A stretch of DNA of 64,000 bases, from NCBI GenBank assembly GCA_003116995.1, contig BDSL01000104.1, positions 310,001 to 374,000 on the forward strand. The letters run 5' to 3'. This stretch comes from Yamagishiella unicocca. Its lineage: Eukaryota; Chlorophyta; Chlorophyceae; Chlamydomonadales; Volvocaceae. Below the pieces are notes generated by a model that saw only the letters and a list, made by a program, of their open reading frames with translations, did not search any database and was not told the origin of the DNA. Both the position numbers and the translations under genes were made by a program. Positions 11,292 to 22,530 of the stretch are shown in pieces; the stretch's first letter is position 1, and every line of letters begins with the position of its first letter.

Positions 11292-14200
11292 ATGCCGTAC
11301 GCATCAAGTTGGCCAGCTAGCCGAACAGTCGCCATTACTTTCCAGGATAGCAACTTTCATGACTTTGACGCTATGGCGCACCCTGTGACGCCGTCTCCTG
11401 ACTTGATAGCGGCAGACTTGCGTCAACATAATGGTTCACTCGAGACGTGCACCGAGCCCCAGAACTGGGCTGGGTTGCCGACTGACCTGATGTACCGTGT
11501 GGCTGGGTTACTGGACAGCGAGACGGACCTGCAATGCCTCTTGCTTACGTGTTGCTCATGGCATCGCACGTTGAAGGCTATGCTCACGTCGCTGCGCATC
11601 CACTGTCTTGGACCGCCTGCACTAGGCATCCACCATACTGCCGTTCGCAGTTTGCACGCCTCGCTGCGCCGCAAGACGCGATTCGGGTTCACGTACCTAG
11701 CTCCCATTCGGAACCCCGACAAGCTGGGCACTCAGTTTCCCAGCCTGATTAATCTGAACCTTGCCGGTCAGGAGCTTGGGCCGAACGGGCTCGGCGTGCT
11801 GCAGCCTCTCGCTGGCCGTTTGCTGCATCTTGACAGCTCTGACTGCGAGCTGGGGAGCGGCGACATCGCCGCCTTGGGACGTCTGACACAGCTGACCTCC
11901 CTGGCTCTGAACGCCGTGCGCGCGCGCCCCGTGCGGCTGCCCTCGGGTGCGGTCCCGATGAGGCCCGAGGTGTCGCTGGCTACTGAGTTCGCAGCCGTGC
12001 TGCCTCGTCTGTCGCGATTGCGCCGCCTGGAGCTGTCCCTCGAAGATCCGCAGGTTCCGAATCCATTCAGGCCCCTAAAGGCGGATCATGCGCAGCTTCA
12101 GGCGCTCGCCAAGCCGGCGCTGGTGTCGGGCTTGCCGCTGCTGCGGCTGGCGGAGTGCCTCACAGCCCTGACCAACCTCAAGTGGGTGTGGGTTGACTTG
12201 GGTCGTGGTGGGTGGTTTCGGTTTGGGGTAGGCTGCTGACAGCAGCACACCTGCGGGTGTGGGTGAGCGGTTCCGAAGCAGCGGATCTGCAGGGGCGGGC
12301 CTCCTTGGGGACCGTAGGGTCTTATGATGTGCGGAACCCGGGCCGCTGATGGAGCTGCGGTTTGCGTGTGTCGGTGGGTTTGCAAGGCAGGACCTCAGAG
12401 CACCGTGTTGCATCGGGTAATGCTATCAGATTCAGGGCGAGTGATGCCGGGATTCAGGGGGGAGCAGGAGCGGACAATTGAGTAGGACAGGCGTTCGGGC
12501 GTTGGCGGGTTAGGCCCCGCGCAGGTGGGTCGTGCGGTGCTCGACGGCCCCCCTGCCCCCTCCCCCGCAGCTGCCTGCTTCTGCGACACCAGCCCCTCCA
12601 CGCCGATGACGTGGCAGCCATCTCCTCCCTCACGGCCCTCACCGAGCTGGCGCTGCTGTGGCAGGCTCGCCAGTCAGCGCTGCAGCTCACCCCACGCACC
12701 TGGGCGGCCCTGGTGGCGGGGCTGCAGCACAGCCTGGTGGTGCTGGACGTGGACTTCGAGGCGGGCTGGGAGGGGCGAGAGCACATGAGCCTGGCGCCGC
12801 TGAGGAGGCTGCGGGCGCTGAGGCTGAGGCGCTGCGGCAGCAGCGACCTAGTGCTCAGCGCAATGTCGCTCGGGGCTGCAACGGGCCCGGGACGGGCGGC
12901 AGGAGTCGCGGTGCGGGGGAGTGAGGCGCGCGGCGGCGGCAGCCGCGGCGGCGGCAGCGGCAGCGGCGGCAGCGGCGGCAGCGGCAGCAGCGACCGCAGC
13001 GGCGGCAGCGGGGGTGATGGCGGCGGCAGCTGTGGGTTGACTCGGCTGGAGCTTCCCGACGCGACGGAGCACATAACGCCGGCGCTGGTGGCGCAGGTGG
13101 GTGCGGAGAGAGGGGGGCGGCGAGTGGGGGGATGGGCAGCTGGCGACGGGGTGGGGAGGGGATGAGTGGGGCAGCGCTGCGTGTTTTGGGGGAGGGAAGG
13201 CGAGGTGCTTTGCACATCTGGGCTGCCCAGGGTGGTACGACGGGCGGTGGGGTGTCTACGCTGGTGAGGGTGGGGGCTGTTGGGCTGTGGGCGAGCATGC
13301 AACGAGGAGGGAGCAGCCGGTGGTGGGTTGCGAGCCTGGGGGGTGCTGGTACGTCGGTTGGGCAGCTTGGCGGGCCTTGTCTCCGAGCACGCCCAGGTCC
13401 CACCTCCTTCTGACGTGTGTGCTTTCGGGTCCGGTGCCGTTCGTCCTCATGATCCCAGGTGTGCAGCCGGCTGCCTGGGCTGCGGCTGCTGGACATGAGC
13501 CGGGGCTTCAGGTGGGGCCGCATAAGGGGCGAGGGGGGGGCGGGCAGGAGGCATGCCGCTGACTCGCCGGGTGCTGCGGCTGCTGCTGCTGCTGCTTGTG
13601 TTGGCGCACGCTACCGCTGCTTCCTTTGCTACTGCAGTGTCTATGTCGAGTAGACGGGCGGCTGGATGGGGCGGCTGCATTGGGCGGCTGCACGGGCAGC
13701 CATAGTGGTGTGTGTGTGGAGGAGCGGTACCTCCCACTTCTCGCCAGCTCGCTCGCTGTCGTAACATGGGTCCTACCGCCTGACCAGCCGGAACACCCCC
13801 ACCCCCGCCCCGCCCCTCAAGCCTGCAACCCGACAGGTCCCGAGCCCGCTTTCAGTTAGGCGGCGACTTGCTCGTCCGCGACCTCGCCGTACTCTGCCCG
13901 CAGCTCGTCCACCTGCTCCTGCCGGACGTGCCTATGCACGGCGTGGGGCTGCCGGACGGCCCCGACCTGGCGCTGCTGCCGTACTTGGGCCCCGAAACCA
14001 ACATCTCTCCGTCCTCCGCCTCCTCTTCGGAGCCCGTGCAGCTGCCCTTCCCCCGGCTGACCTCGCTGGTGGTGCAGGGCGGCTCCGTCTTCATGAAGAG
14101 CCGGTTCCGGAGCATCGCGAACCTGCGTGGGCTGCAGCAGCTGCGGATAACTGGTGCGTACGCGGGCAGCAGCAAGGGAGGGACGCAGGGGGGGGAGAGG

Positions 14201-16265
14201 GACCAGGGGGGGAGGCTGTACATGGGTGGGCCGTTCGGCTAGGCACCGGACGCATCGACTGGCCCCCACGAGGGGGTGGCATAAAGACCGGTTACACGAC
14301 ATGACCAAGGGGGGAGGAGCTGCAGGACTGCGAAAAGCCAGCGGAGGTCTCGAGCTTCGCGCGATGTCGGGGTACCTGTACTTGGCGTTCCGGGGTTTAC
14401 CCCTAAAACCCTGAACCTCCCCGCCTTCCCATCCCCGGCCCCAGGTATGACCGAGAAGGACTTCCTCGCCACCTGCAAGATGGGCTGCTACGAGCCGCTG
14501 TCCTCCCTGGCGGCCCTCACGGCGCTGCACATCACCGCACCGCAGGGGCCGCCCACGGCGCCGCAGCACCACCACCAGCAGCAGCAGGGCCAGCAGCACC
14601 AGCAGGGGCACGCAGCAGCGCCACCCGGGTTCGTGCTACCGGGGGCAGCCGCCGGAGCAGCGGTCGGCGCGGGGGCTGGGCCGGCTGGCGCGGGTCCTGG
14701 CGCGGGTCCTTCCACGTCCGGCGGCGCGGGTCCCTCCTCCTCCTTGCGGCGAGAGCCCCACCTGAACTTCATCACGCAGCTGTCAAGCTTGCAAGTGAGG
14801 AAGCCAGGGCGGGGGGGCACGGTTGGGGTGAGAGGCACGTGGCGCGTGGGACGGCGGCGGCCCCGCTATCGTGTATGCGCCCCCAGGGCATTCCTCTCCC
14901 GGCTGTCCTACTGCTCTCCCCCCCTCTCCTCCCCACCCCTCGTGCCCCCACCCTGCCAGGTCCTCACCATCGAGGCGCTCACCACTCGCGGCCTGGTGTT
15001 CTCCTACCTGGCGCAGCTGCGGCACCTGCGGCAGCTGTCGCTGGGGGGCTGCATCGACTTCTCACAGGACGGGATGGAGCGGCTGAGGGTGAGGGCGGGA
15101 AGGGGGGAGGCCAGCAGGCAGGGAGACAGGGTGGGGGAGAAGCGGGGCGGGATTCCTGCTACCGCCTCTTCCTGCACCACTTGCTATTGCTTGCTGCTCA
15201 CACCCCGCCTGCTGCCTGCTGTCCCCTTCCCCCTCTCGCAGCGCGCCAGCATGCCGCGACTGCGGAGCCTCAAGATGCTGGGCTGCCAGTGGGACAGCAT
15301 GGAGGCCCGGTGCGACGGGGGAAAGCGTGCAAGGGGAGCGAGGACACTGTGCGAGGGGGAGACGGGGGGATGTGGTCAGGGGCCTGGACGACAGGTGCGG
15401 GTGTGAGGGGAGGTCGACGAAATGGGTTGTATGTAGGGGAGGGGGACCGGATTGTGGATGTGGCCTAGGTGCAGCTGCTGGGGCGGCGACGGTGAGAGGC
15501 TCCGACCTCATCATCACCTCGCACCCTGCACTTGCATTGTAGACCCCGGTCTCATTACCCAACGTCAGCACGTACATCCAACCCAACCCCCATGCCTCCT
15601 CCCCCCCCAGGGAACTGCTGCCCTGCCTGTTGGGCACCACCCCGGGCCTGGAGCAGCTCGAGCTGGGAGCCTGTTTCGGAGTGACGGCTCAGCGGCTGGC
15701 GGAGACCCTACCGGGCCTTATGCGGCTGCGGTACGCGCGACTTCACCGGGCGCACATCAGCCCGGAGGAGGTGCAGCAGGTAGCGCATGAGCCGCGGTGG
15801 GGCATGTGGGCCCTATGGGGCGAGGGGAGCAGCCCGCACCCGTCATCTGCAACAAGTCACCTAGGCATACCTTCCAACTTGAGTAATCTGTCCTGCACGC
15901 TTCTGGCAGCCAATGCCGCCGTCGTCTTACCCCGGCCCACGGCATGTCCCCGTCACTGCCCCAACCCAACCCGACCTACGACCAGTCTTTCTTTTTCCTT
16001 TCCCCGTATCGCTGTGTGTGTTTAGTCGCTAACCCCAAACGCACCCCCACCTCGCGGCTCGCAGGCTCCGCTGGCGGTCGGCAGGCTCCGCTTCCTCGGC
16101 TTCGTGGCGCCCACGACGGGAGGTCCGAGCTTCTGCATGGCGCGACATGGGGACGTGTTCGAGCTGGTGGAGGCGGAGGACGGCGGGGCCGCCGGGTGCG
16201 GGTCGGCGGAGGGGGCGCTGGAGGCGCAGGCAGCGGGGGCGCCTGTGTGGCCGGGCCTGGCATGA
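11292..16265 (+). CDS. F-box / leucine-rich-repeat protein (full-length copy)
   Basis: Probable substrate-recognition subunit of an SCF-type ubiquitin ligase. Nine exons join in phase to 900 residues: 11292-12181, 12571-13096, 13459-13511, 13837-14153, 14445-14794, 14960-15088, 15242-15309, 15611-15779 and 16065-16265. An F-box-like segment covers about residues 59-94 (WAGLPTDLMYRVAGLL, then LLLTCCSWHRTL). Many degenerate leucine-rich repeats follow, for example FPSLINLNLAGQELG, LTQLTSLALNAV, LPGLRLLDMS, LRHLRQLSLGGC and GLEQLELGACFG. They are interrupted by a Gly/Ser tract (exon 2) and a His/Gln plus Gly/Ala tract (exon 5). An in-frame ATG at 11373 is an alternative start. Exons 4-9 lie in a 4.66-kb segment that is duplicated downstream. 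Confidence 0.82.
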
Positions 16266-16717
16266 GGGGCGGGGCGGAGGGGCGGGCTGTGGGTACCTTT
16301 CCGGCGGAGGGGCGGGAGCTCAGGGGCTGGGCGGCGAGGCGGCACGGCAGGGCCGGGGGGCTGCCGCACTGCAGTGCGCTGCTGCAGTAGAATGTTTGGG
16401 CGTAAGGAAAAGGTGGGCTCTCGAAAGGAGAGAGCGGGTAGCTATGGCTACTTAGTTTGGTGTTCGGAGCGCGCTCCTCGCTTTTTGGGGGTGGGTAATG
16501 ACGCAAGGTCGCGCAGCCAGTAATCGGATGCCGTGTTCGCGTGTAGTGGAGGTTGCTGTCAATATATTTCAAATTGGAGTCTGGCGGCTTGGCCGGGCCG
16601 GGACCAGCGGTTGGGACCTGATGGACCCCCGAGAGAGGGGGGATGCGGTGCGCACCTGCACGTTTGGTCGTTGTGTCGTAATGCAAGACGCCATGCAAGA
16701 GTACTTGCGGTGCAGCG

Positions 16718-16722
16718 TGTAA
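16718..16722 (+). terminator. TGTAA polyadenylation signal, F-box/LRR gene
   Basis: First TGTAA after the stop at 16265, giving a 3' UTR of about 0.45 kb. It is conserved in the duplicate at 22526-22530. Confidence 0.5.
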
Positions 16723-18418
16723 TCGAAGTAGGCAGCCAGCATAATCGGCGGCGATAGCGGCACTAAATTCGACATAGAAGGACCTGCTCGGAGGGGCGGA
16801 GCTGCCCTCGTGGCACAAAGCGATGTCGACATGACCGGGCTGCACGTTGGTATAGTCGTACATGTTGCAGTGGGTTCCTCGTCAGCGGGCACATCTGGCA
16901 CACATTGGTGTGCCGGCAGCAAGTGGTGTCGTTGCTTAAGGCTCCCAAATGTTGCTTCGATAGGTAGGCAGTTGACAAACTGATGCTGATGTCTGTTGTG
17001 GGTGGGGGGAACGAGGGCCAGGGTTGCGGTTGTTTCGGGGGAGGTGAATCTGGCGGAAGGAGGCTCTGGTGGAAGCCAGGGAGGGGGACTCGGGCCAGTG
17101 CTGTCCGGGGATTGAGCCGTTGTGCTCTGACGTGCGATCGTTGGGACGTGTTGGTGTGTATGCCAAGGGAGGGGGTAGATGGTGCCGAGGGCACTGGCGG
17201 CGGCCAGGGGCGTGTTTCGGACGTGGTGATAGTAAGCGGCTTTGCACTGTGGTAGCCCGGGTGGGGGGCAGTCCAGGTAGGGGATGATACACGTGAAGTG
17301 AGGTGCGCCATGACTGCCACGTGTGGGGAAATAAAATAAATTCGCGAATACACGTGTGGGGGAAGCGTGAGCTGGATGATGCGGTGTTACCACCAGAGTT
17401 GAAACTGGGCTGGTTGGCGCCCAGGAGTAATGGCCGCATTTGGCCGGGATAGTGTGGGGGCAAAGAAGCCGCACACCCCAGCCTGCTGCTGCAGCCGTCG
17501 AAGTCCCGCCGCGGTAAGGCTTTCTTCATTCAGTCCCAGGTGTAACGTCAGACAGATAAGCATAATGGCATCCTATGGAAATCCAGGTGCTGCAGCTTCG
17601 TATGTAAACTAAACGTCCCGACCCGACATCCTCGTGTGCTTCTAAAGCACCGAGCCACTCGCAGGCGCTTTTTGACGCTCTGGCAAGGACGCAACCATCT
17701 ACAGCCGTGGCGTTACTCGGCTGGTTCGAGGAAATGGGCACCAGCTCAGGAACCAAGAATAAAGGAGGACATGATGGCAATGGCGTCCAGCCTCCCGAGC
17801 CCGGGTGACGACCCACGGGTCTCTATCCTTGCTTATCCCCCGCTCCACATGGCACGCGGCCTGTGAGGGGAATATTTTAGGCTGGTCTGACAAGTATTTG
17901 AGTTCCTATCAGGTGCCATGACGATTTCCCAACCTTCCTGCCTTCACTCCTGAGACTGAAGCGCCCCGCCCTTACCCCTTGGAATTCCCTCCAAAGGCAG
18001 GTTGGTTCTTGGATGACTTTCAGCTGCTGATAATAAAGACAGAAAACGTTTCTTTGCATATGTAGCCGCAACGACGACATCAGGGCATGCATTGAGCTAT
18101 ACTGTGTACGAATCCTAGCATCAGACCATAACGGCAAGGACCAACCAGCAGGCTGATGGCGATAAACGTGTCTGGAATCTAGGAAACAGCGTTAAAGGAC
18201 CAGTCGGCTGTTGCAAGCGAACGCGCTTCCTGGAACGTGGTATGGCAACCGTTCTAAGGGTACCCTGCCGTACTCGAAAGCCCTTCGAAGTAACGGAGAG
18301 CACACGTTCCGGTGTTAAATGACCAAACAGCTTATCTTCCCGTATTGTTTTCGCTCTTAAACGACGGACCTCGCTCACATATCTCCTAAGAATACCTGAC
18401 CCTGCTGAGGGACCATAC
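16723..18418. other. 3' flank of F-box/LRR gene inside repeat A; no confident gene
   Basis: About 1.7 kb without a gene I can support. On the minus strand it holds open frames of 301 residues (16569-17474) and about 100 residues (18121-18438), both also present in copy B. Neither has a recognisable domain. The longer one is Pro/Ser/Thr-rich with low-complexity composition, as expected from an antisense GC-rich frame. Confidence 0.4.
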
Positions 18419-19564
18419 CGGGCGGGCCGGCCGGGCAAGGGCTATGGTTCAGGAACGCCGACAACGGGTCTGTGGGAAAAGCAACTGCGTGCGTGCGTCC
18501 CAGTCGCCAAATTGTCATCCTGCCTGCTCGGCTCTGCGCCACGCGCCAGGCTCCTGCATTTGGACTGGGAATCACAAGCCCCCTGCCCCGGTTTGCCAAG
18601 GCACACCACTCGCGTCCACGCACCCGGCAGACGCTCCATGATGTACGACATGAAATTGCACTCATCCGCCTCGTCGTCCTTGGCGGCCACAAACAGCTGC
18701 CCGTACCTGTCAGAGCGGACGTAAGGTCGTCAGCAGAGCTAGAGGCGCGGGACGACGCAAACCTTGCCTCAAACGCCCTAAGACGATGATCCAACCGCAA
18801 CCACAACCGGTACATCGCACTTCCCGGTACCAATCCTTCGCTGTTGCAGTCAAAGCACACGACCAGGCCCCAGGCCGCCCACCCTGCCCGATGCCGCACC
18901 CACTTTGCCATCCCGATCGCCTGGCCGATATCGGCGCACTGGCGGACATCAGGGTCGTTATCGAAAGACTCCGGCCAGTAGGTCACATCCAGCGCATTAG
19001 GGTCAACCTCGAAGCGGCCCTTGCGGATGGCCTTGATGTCCATAGGGTGACGAGCCACCCACGGCGTCATCTGCTTGCCGCGGTGCTTGCCGCCGCGGTT
19101 GCCATACTCAATGAATAGGCGACCATCCTCCACGTAGGCGCGTGCACCCTCGATGTTAGCTCGTTCGGCCAGCCCAGCAGGGGGGGCCACAAAGAAGACC
19201 TTGACACCGTGAGCCACCCACTTGCGCCGCTTCAACGACACCTGGGAGAAGGCATGACACAGGGGCGAGGGCTTCAAGGACGCCTGGGAGAATAGACGCA
19301 GACGCATGTGGGGCTGCTAAGAAAACCCGTTTACAAACAAAACACTGCAGTACGTGTGCGTAGCAAATGTGCGATGTGCGCCGAGCGCCCTGCTGTGCCG
19401 ACCCCGACACGCCCGTTCCCCCCACCTTGAACAGGAACGCCTTGCCGGTCGACGTCATCGCCACGTACAGCGGCTGCTTCTTGCCAGCCACCTTGGCGTC
19501 GATCATGAACAGGCATTCCAGGTCCTGGGCGTCAGCCAAGCCGCGGCCCTCCCGGTATGGTCCC
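18409..19564. repeat. 14-bp perfect inverted repeats flanking the inverted gene fragment
   Basis: GGGACCATACCGGG at 18409-18422 and its exact reverse complement at 19551-19564 bound the inverted fragment between copies A and B. The first ten bases of the left arm are also the end of the direct repeat (24217-24226), so the arms overlap the rearrangement junctions. Confidence 0.9.
18419..19563 (-). pseudogene. Inverted internal fragment of the downstream acidic-tail gene
   Basis: Read on the minus strand, this segment matches the + strand gene from about 25463 to 27004, introns included, so it is a DNA-level copy and not a retrocopy. It lacks the first exons, the acidic C-terminal exon and an internal stretch equivalent to about 26386-26803: the sequence jumps from ...ATGGAGCGTCTGCCGGG straight to TGCGTGGACGCGAG. 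It keeps a run of seven Gs at 19180-19186 (Cs on its coding strand), which preserves the frame VFFVAPPAGLAERANIEG; the parent copy has six. It has no start or complete end and is presumed non-functional. Confidence 0.85.
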
Positions 19565-19640
19565 GTAACATGGGTCCTACCGCCTGACCAGCCGGAACAC
19601 CCCCACCCCCGCCCCTCCCCTCAAGCCTGCAACCCGACAG

Positions 19641-22069
19641 GTCCCGAGCCCGCTTTCAGTTAGGCGGCGACTTGCTCGTCCGCGACCTCGCCGTACTCTG
19701 CCCGCAGCTCGTCCACCTGCTCCTGCCGGACGTGCCTATGCACGGCGTGGGGCTGCCGGACGGCCCCGACCTGGCGCTGCTGCCGTACTTGGGCCCCGAA
19801 ACCAACATCTCTCCGTCCTCCGCCTCCTCTTCGGAGCCCGTGCAGCTGCCCTTCCCCCGGCTGACCTCGCTGGTGGTGCAGGGCGGCTCCGTCTTCATGA
19901 AGAGCCGGTTCCGGAGCATCGCGAACCTGCGTGGGCTGCAGCAGCTGCGGATAACTGGTGCGTACGCGGGCAGCAGCAAGGGAGGGACGCAGGGGGGGGA
20001 GAGGGACCAGGGGGGGAGGCTGTACATGGGTGGGCCGTTCGGCTAGGCACCGGACGCATCGACTGGCCCCCACGAGGGGGTGGCATAAAGACCGGTTACA
20101 CGACATGACCAAGGGGGGAGGAGCTGCAGGACTGCGAAAAGCCAGCGGAGGTCTCGAGCTTCGCGCGATGTCGGGGTACCTGTACTTGGCGTTCCGGGGT
20201 TTACCCCTAAAACCCTGAACCTCCCCGCCTTCCCATCCCCGGCCCCAGGTATGACCGAGAAGGACTTCCTCGCCACCTGCAAGATGGGCTGCTACGAGCC
20301 GCTGTCCTCCCTGGCGGCCCTCACGGCGCTGCACATCACCGCACCGCAGGGGCCGCCCACGGCGCCGCAGCACCACCACCAGCAGCAGCAGGGCCAGCAG
20401 CACCAGCAGGGGCACGCAGCAGCGCCACCCGGGTTCGTGCTACCGGGGGCAGCCGCCGGAGCAGCGGTCGGCGCGGGGGCTGGGCCGGCTGGCGCGGGTC
20501 CTGGCGCGGGTCCTTCCACGTCCGGCGGCGCGGGTCCCTCCTCCTCCTTGCGGCGAGAGCCCCACCTGAACTTCATCACGCAGCTGTCAAGCTTGCAAGT
20601 GAGGAAGCCAGGGCGGGGGGGCACGGTTGGGGTGAGAGGCACGTGGCGCGTGGGACGGCGGCGGCCCCGCTATCGTGTATGCGCCCCCAGGGCATTCCTC
20701 TCCCGGCTGTCCTACTGCTCTCCCCCCCTCTCCTCCCCACCCCTCGTGCCCCCACCCTGCCAGGTCCTCACCATCGAGGCGCTCACCACTCGCGGCCTGG
20801 TGTTCTCCTACCTGGCGCAGCTGCGGCACCTGCGGCAGCTGTCGCTGGGGGGCTGCATCGACTTCTCACAGGACGGGATGGAGCGGCTGAGGGTGAGGGC
20901 GGGAAGGGGGGAGGCCAGCAGGCAGGGAGACAGGGTGGGGGAGAAGCGGGGCGGGATTCCTGCTACCGCCTCTTCCTGCACCACTTGCTATTGCTTGCTG
21001 CTCACATCCCGCCTGCTGCCTGCTGTCCCCTTCCCCCTCTCGCAGCGCGCCAGCATGCCGCGACTGCGGAGCCTCAAGATGCTGGGCTGCCAGTGGGACA
21101 GCATGGAGGCCCGGTGCGACGGGGAAAAGCGTGCAAGGGGAGCGAGGACACTGTGCGAGGGGGAGACGGGGGGATGTGGTCAGGGGCCTGGACGACAGGT
21201 GCGGGTGTGAGGGGAGGTCGACGAAATGGGTTGTATGTAGGGGAGGGGGACCGGATTGTGGATGTGGCCTAGGTGCAGCTGCTGGGGCGGCGACGGTGAG
21301 AGGCTCCGACCTCATCATCACCTCGCACCCTGCACTTGCATTGTAGACCCCGGTCTCATTACCCAACGTCAGCACGTACATCCAACCCAACCCCCATGCC
21401 TCCTCCCCCCCCAGGGAACTGCTGCCCTGCCTGTTGGGCACCACCCCGGGCCTGGAGCAGCTCGAGCTGGGAGCCTGTTTCGGAGTGACGGCTCAGCGGC
21501 TGGCGGAGACCCTACCGGGCCTTATGCGGCTGCGGTACGCGCGACTTCACCGGGCGCACATCAGCCCGGAGGAGGTGCAGCAGGTAGCGCATGAGCCGCG
21601 GTGGGGCATGTGGGCCCTATGGGGCGAGGGGAGCAGCCCGCACCCGTCATCTGCAACAAGTCGCCTAGGCACACCTTCCAACTTGAGTAACCTGTCCTGC
21701 ACGCTTCTGGCAGCCAATGCCGCCGTCGTCTTACCCCGGCCCACGGCATGTCCCCGTCACTGCCCCAACCCAACCCGACCTACGACCAGTCTTTCTTTTT
21801 CCTTCCCCCGTATCGCTGTGTGTGTTTAGCCGCTAACCCCAAACGCACCCCCACCTCGCGGCTCGCAGGCGCCGCTGGCGGTCGGCAGGCTCCGCTTCCT
21901 CGGCTTCGTGGCGCCCGCGACGGGAGGTCCGAGCTTCTGCATGGCACGACATGGGGACGTGTTCGAGCTGGTGGAGGAGGAGGACGGCGGGGCCGGCGGG
22001 TGCGGGTCGGCGGAGGGGGCGCTGGAGGCGCAGGCAGCGGGGGCGCCTGGGTGGCCGGGCCCGGCATGA
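19641..22069 (+). pseudogene. 5'-truncated duplicate of the F-box/LRR gene (exons 4-9)
   Basis: Equivalent exons lie near 19641-19957, 20249-20598, 20764-20892, 21046-21113, 21415-21583 and 21869-22069, with splice sites preserved. The F-box and the first half of the LRRs are absent because the duplication starts inside intron 3 of the parent. Reading frames are intact, but the last exon differs at several residues from the full copy (for example APTTGG to APATGG, VEAEDGG to VEEEDGG, PVWPGLA to PGWPGPA). It could only be expressed from a new promoter or as a fusion transcript, and the product could not bind an SCF core through an F-box. Confidence 0.75.
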
Positions 22070-22525
22070 GGGGCGGGGCGGAGGGGTGGGCTGTGGGCAC
22101 CTTCCCGGCGGAGGGGCGGGAGCTCAGGGGCTGGGCGGCGAGGCGGCACGGCAGGGCCGGGGGGCTGCCGCACTGAAGTGCGCTGTTGCAGTAGAATGTT
22201 TGGGCGTAAGGAAAAGGTGGGCTCTCGAAAGGAGAGAGAGGGTAGCTATGGCTACTTAGTTTGGTGGTGGGAGCGCTCTCCTCGCATTTTGGGGGTGGGT
22301 GGGTAATGGCTCAAGGTCGCGCTGCCAGTAGTCGGATGCCGTGTTCGCGTGTGGTGGAAGTTGCTGTCAATATATTTCAAATTGGAGTCTGGCGGCTTGG
22401 CCGGGCCGGGACCAGCGGCTGGGACCTGATGGACCCCCGAGAGAGGGGGGATGCGGTGCGCACCTGCACGTTTGGTCGTTGTGTCGTAATGCAAGACGCC
22501 ATGCAAGAGTACTTGCGGTGCAGCG

Positions 22526-22530
22526 TGTAA
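22526..22530 (+). terminator. TGTAA polyadenylation signal in copy B
   Basis: Equivalent of 16718-16722 in the duplicated 3' UTR. Confidence 0.4.

Larger units (their letters stand above)
13760..18418. repeat. 4.66-kb direct repeat, copy A
   Basis: Bases 13760-18418 recur at 19564-24226 in the same orientation and with about the same length (4659 against 4663 bases). The offset is 5804, rising to 5808 in the 3' part. By eye the copies differ by scattered single bases and a few short indels, concentrated around 15.86-16.56 kb. The copied segment carries F-box/LRR exons 4-9, the 3' UTR and about 1.7 kb of downstream DNA. Confidence 0.97.

Noticed and set aside
17526..18137. Gene on the minus strand downstream of the F-box gene
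   Set aside because: Short frames of unrelated composition with no joining splice sites; present twice only because the region is duplicated.
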